Source: Oscillospiraceae bacterium UBA3851 (GTDB lineage Bacteria; Bacillota; Clostridia; Oscillospirales; Oscillospiraceae). From it: 21,079 nt of DNA. Positions 9,396 to 16,808 of the stretch are shown here, piece after piece. The notes beneath the pieces were generated by a model. The model searched no databases and was not told where the DNA came from. It saw nothing but the letters and a program-made list of their open reading frames with translations. The DNA lies in contig DGHJ01000034.1 in the NCBI GenBank assembly GCA_002392625.1, positions 9,169 through 30,247 of the forward strand, read 5' to 3'. The first letter of the stretch is position 1. Each line of letters starts with the position of its first letter. The position numbers were made by a program, and so were the translations under genes.

Positions 9396-9503
9396 CGTCA
9401 TTGCGAGGAGGCGGCGCGTGCGCCGGCGACGCGGCAATCCGTATCTCTCCGTCCGCTGCGGGGAGAAACGGATTCCCACGTCGCTTCGCTCCTCGGAATG
9501 ACG
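9396..9503. repeat. REP/MITE-like long imperfect hairpin
   Basis: Outer arms CGTCATTGCGAGGAG (9396-9410) and CTCCTCGGAATGACG (9489-9503) pair with one mismatch. Inside them GCGACGCGGCAATCCGT pairs imperfectly with ACGGATTCCCACGTCGC, and CTCTCC with GGGGAG. The CGTCATTGCGAGGAG... / ...CTCCTCGCAATGACG form is a dispersed intergenic palindrome known from many bacterial genomes. Only one copy is in the window, so mobility is inferred from resemblance. It may also attenuate read-through from the cyclophilin gene. Confidence 0.65.
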
Positions 9504-9536
9504 TGAATCCACAGATTGTAAGCGAAAAGAATATAT

Positions 9537-9885
9537 GGGGATGTACCGGTTTCGACGGGGGTGTGGAGGCCGGATAAGCGGGCGGTGGCGCCTGGCCACC
9601 ATAAAACGGGCAACTTAAAAAATAACTGACAACGATTATACTGTTGCCGTCGCTGCTTAACGCAGTGACCGTCTGAACCGGAGAGGCCACAGGCCGGGGA
9701 AGGCGTCGTTTATGTGGCGTCCGTGAGGCGGGTAAGAGTTGCCCCGCCCACGCATCATGACTCTACTGAACCGTGATGTCTGTCAAGTGCCATCACGGGG
9801 AGGGAATGTAGAAACTTGACTGCGCCCGGAGAAAGTCTTGTCAAAGCGCTTTCGGACAGGGGTTCGACTCCCCTCATCTCCACCA
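9537..9885 (+). ncRNA. ssrA: Transfer-messenger RNA (tmRNA)
   Basis: Rescues stalled ribosomes by acting first as tRNA-Ala, then as a message for a degradation tag. The 5' GGGGATG (9537-9543) pairs with 3' CATCTCC (9875-9881, one G-U), followed by A and CCA (9882-9885). The conserved 5' motif ACCGGTTTCGACGGGG and the T-arm with GGTTCGACTCC are present. The tag frame GAC AAC GAT TAT ACT GTT GCC GTC GCT GCT TAA (9628-9660) follows AAAAAATAACT and gives DNDYTVAVAA after the tRNA-borne alanine; the VAVAA ending is a normal protease signal. The resume codon is Asp rather than the usual Ala. Length 349 bases is typical. No clear own promoter was found. Confidence 0.95.
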
Positions 9886-9890
9886 TAAAA

Positions 9891-9924
9891 CGAAAATCCT
9901 GTCACGGCAGTGGCAGGATTTTCG
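9891..9924 (+). terminator. Hairpin terminator after tmRNA
   Basis: Perfect 11-bp stem CGAAAATCCTG / CAGGATTTTCG (9891-9901 with 9914-9924), beginning five bases after the tmRNA CCA end. The trailing run (CTTTGG) is short, so some efficiency must come from the long stem. Confidence 0.7.
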
Positions 9925-10130
9925 CTTTGGATTCTTCATTCTTGATTGCTGCAAAAGAGAAGGGGTTCGGTATGAAAGATAGGTGATGATATTCTTCGAT
10001 GATTCGAGCCTTCATTATAAAAATGGAGTATGTCAAACGCCGCCGAGGGGGATATTCCACGGCGACGTTTTCACATGCTCAAATGTTCCCGACCACATTC
10101 CCGATTCGCTGTGTCAGGCAGGGGGATCGT
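9925..10130. other. Intergenic stretch between tmRNA and the methyltransferase, with a hairpin
   Basis: No convincing gene. The only structure seen is a stem AAACGCCGCCG / CGGCGACGTTT (10035-10045 with 10060-10070, one mismatch), about 60 bases beyond the stop codon of the minus-strand methyltransferase, so it may end that transcript although no clean T-run follows. Open frames on the plus strand here run antisense into the methyltransferase and have no ribosome site. Confidence 0.5.
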
Positions 10131-11669
10131 TCAATTTGCGTCAACGGGTTTTACCCATATGGTTACGCTCTTCCTAAGGGCAACACGTCCATACTTCTTC
10201 ATTTGCTGGCTGCTGTTCCCCTTCTGCTGCTTTAAACAATACACCTTTTGGGGGATAAAGCCAAACTGTTCGGCAAAGCTGGTTGATAAGAAATCCACGG
10301 GAATTACTTCGCCGCCATATCTGACGTTATCATTTACAAACGCCACCATCGCCCCCGGCCTGCACACTCTGAAAAGCTCGGCATAGACAAACGCCAGCTC
10401 AGTAAAGTAACCATCAACCATTCGGATAATCCCGTCATTGTTGAGGTCACCGTTTTCCTTGCGCTTTTCGAGAGCCAGCAGGATTTCCCGAAAGGCTTCA
10501 TTCTGCCTGATTGTGTCGATGATGGAATCAAACCGATCCTCCGCCCCGATGATCTGATAATAATCTCTTAACGCCTCGATCTTCGGTTTGCTCTCCACGG
10601 TGCAGGAAAGGAGCGCCTGCCGCATCTCCTTTATCGCTTCTTCTCCGATCCCCAGATAAACGAGCTCAAGGGCATAAGTCCTTGTATAATCATATCGATT
10701 GCAGTAGGGCGGTGAGGTGATGACCCCCTTGAGTGAGTTTGACCCAACCTGGGGCAGCTCAAATAGAACACTGTTTTGTCTGAAGTCGATGCTGGCGGTC
10801 CCCTCTATATTGCTTGATGACTGGATCGTTCTGATGTCCGATAAAACGTGCCGCAGCTCCTCAAGAACTGCGTCATGCACATTTTCAATCACCTTGCGGC
10901 AATGATGCTGGGGCAGCAGTTTTCTTCCCGCCCTCTCTCTTTGGGCATTTGCCTCGAAGACCTTTTTTGAACGGGAGTCCCAGCTGAGATACTGACCGCT
11001 CTTTGACGTGTAACTGCACCGTTCCAATGAGTTGATCACGCAGAGCCTAAAGAGATTTTTTGCCGCATTTGAAAAAAGACTTTGATCGATCCATTCGGTG
11101 GCAAACTGGATATACTTTTCATTGAACGCGGGGTACGCCGTATCGGTAATGGTGATATATGGAGTCGCTTTTGCATACCCCTCTGGTAAATCCAGCTGCG
11201 CAAATTCAGCGATCATGGCTTCCAATTCTGGGATATTATAGTGCATGACATTTGCCTTGGCGTCAATGGACACTTTTGAAATAGGCAAAATATCATATCC
11301 GATGCTGTTGATCCCGCGCAGCTGGCAGACCAACGCCGTGGTGCCAGATCCCATAAAGGGGTCCATTACGGTGTCGCCGGGAACTGCACCCATGTCATCC
11401 AGCAGGATATTCACAAGATCGGCAGAAAAGCCCTCTTTGTATTTCAGCCAGCTGTGCAGCACGTCTTTTTTGCTCCGCTGATAGCTGACGCTGCGCCGAT
11501 CAAATTTCTCTGTAACCTCCAGAATGGGCGTGTATCTTTTCTCAAGGGCTTGTCGCGCGCTTTCATCGCAGAATTTCCCCGCCGAAAACACGTCAACAAT
11601 ATAATTTCCTCTGTCCGCTGTTGTTTCGGGCATAGCGGAATCCGGAAACAGCGAAAGCTGATCAACCAT
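10131..11669 (-). CDS. Site-specific DNA methyltransferase, predicted N4-cytosine, partner of AvaI/BsoBI-type endonuclease
   Basis: Protects the host DNA by methylating the recognition site of the neighbouring endonuclease using S-adenosylmethionine. In 512 residues, the AdoMet motif DPFMGSGTT is at 103-111 and the catalytic TSPPY at 318-322; TSPPY rather than DPPY is typical of N4-cytosine enzymes. Motif I precedes motif IV with about 205 residues between them, an alpha-like order with the target recognition region probably in the middle. A C-terminal VAFVNDNVRYGG block is present. The start follows the endonuclease stop by 12 bases, and that stop overlaps its ribosome site (TAAGGAG), so translation is coupled. 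GC content is visibly lower than in backbone genes. M.AvaI and M.BsoBI are reported to carry N4-cytosine motifs, which fits. Confidence 0.9.
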   Translation of the reverse strand: MVDQLSLFPDSAMPETTADRGNYIVDVFSAGKFCDESARQALEKRYTPILEVTEKFDRRSVSYQRSKKDVLHSWLKYKEGFSADLVNILLDDMGAVPGDTVMDPFMGSGTTALVCQLRGINSIGYDILPISKVSIDAKANVMHYNIPELEAMIAEFAQLDLPEGYAKATPYITITDTAYPAFNEKYIQFATEWIDQSLFSNAAKNLFRLCVINSLERCSYTSKSGQYLSWDSRSKKVFEANAQRERAGRKLLPQHHCRKVIENVHDAVLEELRHVLSDIRTIQSSSNIEGTASIDFRQNSVLFELPQVGSNSLKGVITSPPYCNRYDYTRTYALELVYLGIGEEAIKEMRQALLSCTVESKPKIEALRDYYQIIGAEDRFDSIIDTIRQNEAFREILLALEKRKENGDLNNDGIIRMVDGYFTELAFVYAELFRVCRPGAMVAFVNDNVRYGGEVIPVDFLSTSFAEQFGFIPQKVYCLKQQKGNSSQQMKKYGRVALRKSVTIWVKPVDAN

Positions 11670-11681
11670 ATGAAATGCTCC

Positions 11682-12635
11682 TTACAAATCAACCAACCAA
11701 TTGCAATACTCCGTGAGCTGAGGGGTGCTGGTCAGATTCGCGGCGTTTGACAGAACCCCACTCTCCAACTGCGCAAAGATCTCCTCCGCCATCGACTTCT
11801 CGATAGCGGCCCCGATAAAGGACGTTTTCATTTGCGGATATCCGGCGGATGCAAAGCTTGTCCTGATCCTGTTGAGCGCCGAGTTTCCCGTTTTCCAGTG
11901 TTCGTCCGCACCGGCGGGATCAATTCCACCCTTTAACTCCCCAAACATGATGGCCCTGTCATTCCGACGGACGATTTTGCCCTGGTCGTATTCGGCCTTA
12001 TCGCCGGAAAACAGGCAAATATCAACGTTTTTGCTGACGGTTGGTACCTTTGCGTTGAAAACGAGCGTTCTATGACCGGAAGCATTTATCCAATGAAGGG
12101 CTTTGATATTCGTTTCGGCCCCCTCCATAGAAGTATCTACGCTCGCCCACCGCTTGGAATCGGTGCGGATTCTGTCACAAGCCAGATCTCTCACACTCAT
12201 ACTTGCAAATATGGCGCGGATCAGGCGCTCTTGCCCCATCGCACCGATCTTGTTTCGCATCGTACCCCCGACGGCATCGCCTTTTATGAGGAGATATCGA
12301 AATGTGGCTTCGTCGATATATGCGGCGCCGGCCGGCTTCAGAAACTTGTCGATCAGCTCTTGAATCGCCATGGTCTGATCTGCTTCGCTTAAATATGCAA
12401 GGGACTTGTCCGATAATCCGGCTGCTGTAATCAGAAAAGGCCGCACATCCGGGATCAAAAGCAGATCTTCCGCCTTTTCTGTGTGCGCGACCATCGCCTT
12501 AAATGCCATCGCATTCCGCACATACGGGCTGCCAACGCGGTTCTTCTCCAACGCTATGCTGAGGAACCCTGCCCGCGTTTCCTCGTAGGGGGTGATAAGG
12601 CTGTCCGCCGAGGTGATAAAGCTGTTGTTGTCCAT
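11682..12635 (-). CDS. Type II restriction endonuclease, AvaI/BsoBI family (predicted CYCGRG)
   Basis: Cuts unmethylated double-stranded DNA. The 317-residue protein has the PD-(D/E)xK-type core DICLF...ELKGGIDPAGADEHWKT: D205, E233, K235 and H246. The spacings D-to-E 28, E-to-K 2 and E-to-H 13 equal those of BsoBI (D212, E240, K242, H253), whose length is about the same. The family recognises CYCGRG and cuts after the first C; this specificity is inferred here. The start has AAGGAAGG with a longish spacer. The gene comes first in the operon, before its methyltransferase, the order reported for BsoBI and opposite to AvaI. No controller (C) protein gene is seen. Lower GC than the flanking backbone points to acquisition by transfer. 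Confidence 0.9.
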   Translation of the reverse strand: MDNNSFITSADSLITPYEETRAGFLSIALEKNRVGSPYVRNAMAFKAMVAHTEKAEDLLLIPDVRPFLITAAGLSDKSLAYLSEADQTMAIQELIDKFLKPAGAAYIDEATFRYLLIKGDAVGGTMRNKIGAMGQERLIRAIFASMSVRDLACDRIRTDSKRWASVDTSMEGAETNIKALHWINASGHRTLVFNAKVPTVSKNVDICLFSGDKAEYDQGKIVRRNDRAIMFGELKGGIDPAGADEHWKTGNSALNRIRTSFASAGYPQMKTSFIGAAIEKSMAEEIFAQLESGVLSNAANLTSTPQLTEYCNWLVDL

Positions 12636-12725
12636 GAAAACCTGCCTTCCTTAGAGCATCCCGGTAAAAATGGCCCCATGTATATGTCCCCTGTGGAAAT
12701 ATGGAAACAGAAACTTACCAATCAT

Positions 12726-12754
12726 ATTTTAATACCCTTTGCGAAAAATGTAAA
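12726..12754 (-). promoter_or_regulatory. Promoter of the restriction-modification operon
   Basis: Minus strand TTTACA (12749-12754), 17 bases, TAAAAT (12726-12731), giving a leader of about 80 bases before the endonuclease ATG. The leader contains the near-palindrome CATGTATATG but no C-box-like pair. Confidence 0.6.
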
Positions 12755-12803
12755 GAAGAGGATTTTTGGCGTAACATCCTCCCACCGGAGTTGATGATCC
12801 GTA

Positions 12804-12833
12804 TTGAAATCCCACCCCCGGTTGTGGTATGAT
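12804..12833 (+). promoter_or_regulatory. Promoter of the DUF3267-EamA operon
   Basis: TTGAAA (12804-12809), 18-base spacer, TATGAT (12828-12833), with about 75 bases of leader before the ATG at 12916. Confidence 0.6.
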
Positions 12834-12915
12834 GATCCCATCACAGTGTAGAACGGCACCCGCGAAAAAGATCGATCAAGACGACCTGCCGAAACGGGAG
12901 AGAACGAGGTGTGAT

Positions 12916-13509
12916 ATGCATTCTTTCAAAGAGCTTCCCCTGGGCTACAGAGAACATCTGCGGATCGACATGCAAAAGGACAAGCGCCTGGCGCTGCGGA
13001 TCAACGGCTTTGCCGCCGCGCTGATGATCGCCATGCTGGCGGCGGGCCATTTTATGCTGGTTCCCATCGCCGCGTTCCTTCACTTTGAGCCGGATATGAC
13101 ACTCTGGCAGGCCGTGCGGCGGCCCGTGGTGATGCTGGTCGGCGTCATCGTCTACACCGTGCTCCACGAGCTGACCCACGCCGCGGTGATGAAATTCTAT
13201 GGGGCGCGGCAGGTACGCTTCGGCTTCACCGGGCTGTACGCCTACGCCGGCTCGGAGCGGGACTATTTTGACCGGCACGCCTACCTGCCCATCTCCCTGG
13301 CGCCGCTGATCCTGTGGGGCGCCGTGTTCACCGTGCTGCTGATCGCCCTGCCGCGGGAATGGTTCTGGGTGGCCTATCTGTGGCAGGTCGCCAATATCTC
13401 CGGCGCGGCGGGGGATATATACGTTTCCTGTCTCACCGCCAAAATGCCCCTGGGCGTCGTTGTGAAGGACACCGGCGTGGGCATGACGTTCTACTGCCCC
13501 GCCGAATGA
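12916..13509 (+). CDS. DUF3267 family membrane zinc metalloprotease
   Basis: Membrane protein of 197 residues with a zinc protease signature HELTH (84-88) inside a hydrophobic segment and NISGAAGDIY (160-169), whose Asp is placed like the third ligand of site-2 (M50-type) proteases. About four hydrophobic segments: 28-56, 70-90, 124-146, 149-170. DUF3267 members are usually described as putative zincin proteases of unknown substrate. The start is the ATG at 12916, with GAGGTG four bases upstream; the frame is open from 12829 but has no better start. It precedes the EamA gene by 17 bases, so the two form an operon. Whether it acts in regulated intramembrane proteolysis is unknown. Confidence 0.82.
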   Translation: MHSFKELPLGYREHLRIDMQKDKRLALRINGFAAALMIAMLAAGHFMLVPIAAFLHFEPDMTLWQAVRRPVVMLVGVIVYTVLHELTHAAVMKFYGARQVRFGFTGLYAYAGSERDYFDRHAYLPISLAPLILWGAVFTVLLIALPREWFWVAYLWQVANISGAAGDIYVSCLTAKMPLGVVVKDTGVGMTFYCPAE

Positions 13510-13526
13510 CGGAGAGAGGGACCAAC

Positions 13527-14432
13527 ATGGACCGCAAGACAAAATTCTATACCTTCCTGTCCGCCATCGTGGGGCATATCTTCTGGGGCTTCAGCTTTAT
13601 GGCCTCCAAGCGGGGCCAGCAATCCGCCCACATTTTCGTGCTGCTGAGCCACCGCTTCGTGCTGGCCTTTGTCATCATGACGGTGCTGGTGCTGCTGGGC
13701 GCGGCGAAGCTGCAGCTCAAGGGCAAGCGCTGGTGGCTGCTGGTGCTGCTGGGCTTTGCCGAGCCGGTGGTCTACTTCCTGGGCGAGCAGTACGGCCTGC
13801 TCCACTCCAACAGCATCTTCTCCGGCGTGATGATCGCCATGATCCCCATCTTCTCCGTGCTGGCCGCCGCCCCCATCCTGGGAGAAAAGCCCACGGCCGG
13901 GCAGCTGCTGTTCGGGGCACTGTCCGTGGGCGGCGTGGTGGGCATCGGCCTCATGAGCAAAAGCTCCGGCGTGCTGGACTGGATCGGCGTCGTCGCCCTG
14001 GTGATCGCCGTGTGCGGCGCGGCGGCCTATACCTTGATCGGCCGGGGGATCTCCGCCGAATTCACCCCCTTTGAGCGTACCTACATGATGATGGCCATGG
14101 GCGCGGCGGTGTTCTCTGCGTTGGCCATGGCCCACACGCGGGGCGACATGACAGTTTATCTGCAGCCGCTCCACGAGACGGAGTATCTGCTCTCCATCCT
14201 GTTCTTGGGCGTGTTCTGCTCGGTGGTGTGCTATTTCATGTCCTCCTACGCCATCACCCACCTGTCCGTGGCCCAGGAGACGGTGTTCGCCAACCTCACC
14301 ACCGCCGTGTCGGTGTTCGCCGGCGTGGTGATCCTGCATGAGCCTTTCTCCTGGTGGGGGCTGCTGTTTTGCGTGGTGATCCTGCTGGGCATCTACGGCG
14401 TGCAGGTCACCTCGCCAAAGGAGCGGAAATAG
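13527..14432 (+). CDS. EamA/DMT family transporter
   Basis: Inner-membrane exporter-type carrier of the drug/metabolite transporter superfamily; 301 residues with about ten hydrophobic helices in two EamA repeats (about 9-145 and 150-292). Typical elements are WGFSFMASK near the start, the APILGEKP stretch closing the first repeat and ILHEPFSWWG near the end of the second, the classic E-x-P pair of EamA proteins. The start follows GGAGAGAGGG. It is the second gene after the DUF3267 protease and is followed by a strong bidirectional terminator. The substrate (amino acid, nucleobase or other metabolite) cannot be told. Confidence 0.9.
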   Translation: MDRKTKFYTFLSAIVGHIFWGFSFMASKRGQQSAHIFVLLSHRFVLAFVIMTVLVLLGAAKLQLKGKRWWLLVLLGFAEPVVYFLGEQYGLLHSNSIFSGVMIAMIPIFSVLAAAPILGEKPTAGQLLFGALSVGGVVGIGLMSKSSGVLDWIGVVALVIAVCGAAAYTLIGRGISAEFTPFERTYMMMAMGAAVFSALAMAHTRGDMTVYLQPLHETEYLLSILFLGVFCSVVCYFMSSYAITHLSVAQETVFANLTTAVSVFAGVVILHEPFSWWGLLFCVVILLGIYGVQVTSPKERK

Positions 14433-14438
14433 AGAAAA

Positions 14439-14474
14439 AAGGGCGTGCTGCAAAATGCCTTGCAGCACGCCCTT
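14439..14474. terminator. Strong bidirectional terminator between EamA and Nudix genes
   Basis: Perfect 15-bp stem AAGGGCGTGCTGCAA / TTGCAGCACGCCCTT (14439-14453 with 14460-14474), six-base loop, T-containing tail on the plus strand and a T-run (TTTTTTCTC) on the minus strand. It separates two convergent genes. Confidence 0.92.
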
Positions 14475-14487
14475 CTTCATGCGATAT

Positions 14488-15021
14488 TCAATATCCCATA
14501 GCCCGCGCCTTCAGCACGGCGGCCACGGTTTTGGCGTCCTGGATCCGGCCGTCAAGGCACTGCTCCGCCAGCTCCGCCAGCGGCACGAACGACGCCTCCA
14601 GGAACTCGTCCTCATCGGGGTGGGGCGCGCGGAAGCTAAGGCCCCGCGCCAGATACATGTGCAGCGTCTCGGCGTAGCAGCCGGGGGAGGGAATCAGGGC
14701 GCCCAGGTCCGTCCACTCCGCCGCCGTGGCGCCCACCTCCTCCGCCAGCTCACGCTGCGCGGTTGCAAAGGGCTCCTCGCCCGGCTCCAGCTTGCCGGCG
14801 GGCAGCTCGGTCATCACCCGGCCAAAGGCGTAGCGGTACTGCCGCACCACGGCAGCGCGGTTCTGCTCGTCCAGGGCCAGGATGCACACGCCGCCGGGGT
14901 GGTCGATGACCTCCCGTTTGGCGGTTTTGCCGTTGGGCAGCGCTACCTCGTCCACCCGGAGGCGGACGATGCGACCGTGAAACACCTCCCGGCTGGAGAG
15001 GGTGCGTTCCGTCAGATCCAT
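14488..15021 (-). CDS. nudF: Nudix hydrolase, ADP-ribose pyrophosphatase type
   Basis: Expected to split ADP-ribose into AMP and ribose 5-phosphate in the cytosol. The 177-residue protein has a complete Nudix box G76-x5-E82-x7-R90-E91-L92-x-E94-E95-x-G97, preceded by VVRQYRYAFGRVMTELPAG (58-76), which is the strand and helix typical of ADPRase subfamily members. PSPG (about 111-114), downstream of the box, is also typical of that subfamily. The start has AAGGAG eight bases upstream. Single gene, divergent from the flippase and convergent with the EamA gene. Action on other ADP-sugars is possible. Confidence 0.88.
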   Translation of the reverse strand: MDLTERTLSSREVFHGRIVRLRVDEVALPNGKTAKREVIDHPGGVCILALDEQNRAAVVRQYRYAFGRVMTELPAGKLEPGEEPFATAQRELAEEVGATAAEWTDLGALIPSPGCYAETLHMYLARGLSFRAPHPDEDEFLEASFVPLAELAEQCLDGRIQDAKTVAAVLKARAMGY

Positions 15022-15097
15022 ATCTGTTTGCTCCTTCTTTCGTTCTTTTATCCATCATATCATAGACAGCGGGAAAAATCCACCTGAAATCCCGGTC

Positions 15098-15126
15098 TTT
15101 ACACAGGGGAGAAAATCCGCTATAAT
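15098..15126 (+). promoter_or_regulatory. Sigma-A promoter of the flippase gene
   Basis: TTTACA (15098-15103), 17-base spacer, perfect TATAAT (15121-15126), about 40 bases before the ATG at 15173. Confidence 0.8.
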
Positions 15127-15172
15127 ACAACATTGGAATTTTGCCCCATGGGGGCGGGAAGGAGGCGAGGAT

Positions 15173-16711
15173 ATGGCCCCTAAGCGGGAGATCAACCAGG
15201 TGCACGCAGGCGCCATTTTGTCCTACGTCTCCATGGCGCTGAGCACCGTCATCTCCCTGGTCTATACCCCCATCATGATCCAGCGGCTGGGGGACAGCGA
15301 GTTTGGCCTGTACCAGTCGGTGCTGCCCATCGTATCGTATCTGAACCTGCTGAGCCTGGGCATGGGCAGCGCCTACGTGCGCTATTACTCACGGGCCAAG
15401 GTGAAGGACGACAAACGGATGATGGCCAAGCTCAACGGCATGTTCCTGCTGACCTTCAGCTTTTTGGGCCTGGTGTGCCTTGCCATCGGCTTCACATTGT
15501 CCTTCCATGGCGACGTCATTTTCGGCGCCAACGTGACGCCGGAGGAGATCGCCCTGGGCGAGAAGCTGCTGCGGATCCTGACGGTCAACGCCGCCATCTT
15601 CCTGGTGACCAGCGTCTTCAATTCCCACATCACCATCCACGAGCGGTATCTCTTCCAGAAGATCATGCTGATGCTCAAGCAGGTGCTCAACCCCCTGCTG
15701 ATGATCCCGCTGCTGATCTTGGGCTACCGCTCCGTGACCATGACACTGGTGACGCTGACCTTTACCGTCATCACCATCATCGCCGATATCTACTACTGCC
15801 TGGTCAAGCTGAAGATGAAGTTTTCCTTCCGGCATTACGACTTCGGCCTCATGAAGCGGATGTTCGGCTTTACCACCTTTGTGTTCATCGGCATCCTGGT
15901 GGACAACTTCAACTGGTCCATCGACCGGCTGCTGCTGCTGTGGCTCCACGGCACCACCGCCGTGACCATCTACACGGTGGCCGCCCAGCTGAACATCTTC
16001 TATCAGTCCTTTGCCACCGCCGTCTCCAACGTGCTGACGCCCCGCGTCCACCGTCTGGTGGCGGAAAAGCGGCCCATGCGGGAGATGGACGCCCTGTTCA
16101 TCAAGACCGGGCGGCTCCAGTTCATCCTGCTGGGATGTATTTTCCTGGGCTTCATGGCGGTGGGCCGGACCTTCGTGGTCCAGTGGGGCGGCGACGAGCG
16201 GTTTGCCATCGACTATTTCACCACGCTGATCCTGTTCTTTGCCACCATCTGGCCCAACGTGCAGATGATGGGCTATGAGATCCTGCGGGCCAAGAACATG
16301 CACCGATTCAGCGCCCTGGTCTACGCCGCCGTGGCCATCGCCAACGCCATCATCTCCATCCCCCTGTGCCTGTGGTGGGAGGGGCTGGGCGCCGCCATCG
16401 GCACCATGATCGCCACGTTTGTCGGCAACGTGCTCATCATCAACTGGTACTACCACCGCTACGTGGGCCTGAACATCCCCCGGTTCTGGAAGAAGATCTT
16501 CCAGCTGCTGCCCAGCATGGCCATGCCCCTGCTGGCGGCCCTGGCCATCGCCATCTGGGCGCCGGTCCGCGGTTACCTGGGCGTGGCGCTGTGGGGCGCC
16601 GTGTTCGTGGTGGTGTACGCTTTCTTCCTGTGGTTCTTCGGCATGAACCGCTACGAGCGGGACCTGGTCATGAATCCGGTGCGGAAGATCCTCCGCCGGT
16701 TCGGCAGATAA
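15173..16711 (+). CDS. Oligosaccharide flippase / polysaccharide biosynthesis transporter (Wzx-like, MOP superfamily)
   Basis: Membrane protein of 512 residues with about 14 hydrophobic segments. It would move lipid-linked sugars across the cytoplasmic membrane for cell-surface polysaccharide. The N-terminus AGAILSYVSMALSTVISLVY with TPIMIQRLGDSEFGLY (about 12-46) is typical of Wzx/PST proteins, where a R-x-LG-x-x-x-FGLY element follows helix 1. The C-terminal third holds further helices and ends in a basic tail. The start at 15173 has AAGGAGG upstream and directly follows a good promoter; the frame is open from 15002 but runs through that promoter. No glycosyltransferases are nearby, so the cargo is unknown. 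Single-gene unit ended by a perfect hairpin. Confidence 0.9.
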   Translation: MAPKREINQVHAGAILSYVSMALSTVISLVYTPIMIQRLGDSEFGLYQSVLPIVSYLNLLSLGMGSAYVRYYSRAKVKDDKRMMAKLNGMFLLTFSFLGLVCLAIGFTLSFHGDVIFGANVTPEEIALGEKLLRILTVNAAIFLVTSVFNSHITIHERYLFQKIMLMLKQVLNPLLMIPLLILGYRSVTMTLVTLTFTVITIIADIYYCLVKLKMKFSFRHYDFGLMKRMFGFTTFVFIGILVDNFNWSIDRLLLLWLHGTTAVTIYTVAAQLNIFYQSFATAVSNVLTPRVHRLVAEKRPMREMDALFIKTGRLQFILLGCIFLGFMAVGRTFVVQWGGDERFAIDYFTTLILFFATIWPNVQMMGYEILRAKNMHRFSALVYAAVAIANAIISIPLCLWWEGLGAAIGTMIATFVGNVLIINWYYHRYVGLNIPRFWKKIFQLLPSMAMPLLAALAIAIWAPVRGYLGVALWGAVFVVVYAFFLWFFGMNRYERDLVMNPVRKILRRFGR

Positions 16712-16729
16712 CGACATATTGCGACGAAA

Positions 16730-16758
16730 ACGCTCCCCCGGCTGGGCCGGGGGAGCGT
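16730..16758. terminator. Bidirectional terminator between flippase and DUF1836 genes
   Basis: Perfect 13-bp stem ACGCTCCCCCGGC / GCCGGGGGAGCGT around a TGG loop. On the minus strand it is followed by TTTTCG, on the plus strand by GATTGTTT. It lies between convergent genes. Confidence 0.85.
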
Positions 16759-16808
16759 GATTGTTTACGAATCGTTTACTTGCCAAAGGGGCGGCCGTGC
16801 CGTACAAT

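Noticed and set aside
8740..9690. Minus-strand open frame of 316 codons across cyclophilin, REP-like hairpin and tmRNA
   Set aside because: Overlaps a structured RNA and a known type of palindrome that often gives false proteins; no start signals.
10021..10070. TTGACA...TATAAT pair on the minus strand beside the 10035 hairpin
   Set aside because: The spacing is only about 11 bases, too short for a sigma-A promoter.
9983..10386. Overlapping short plus-strand frames after tmRNA
   Set aside because: Antisense to the end of the methyltransferase, no ribosome sites, three frames equally open.
12640..12840. Second copy of the tmRNA 3' end as an attachment site
   Set aside because: No match to the last 20 bases of ssrA was found there or elsewhere in the window.
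13491..16807. Long minus-strand open frames opposite the EamA and flippase genes
   Set aside because: Shadows of hydrophobic coding sequence, yielding His/Gln/Asp-rich strings; promoters and ribosome sites support the plus-strand genes.
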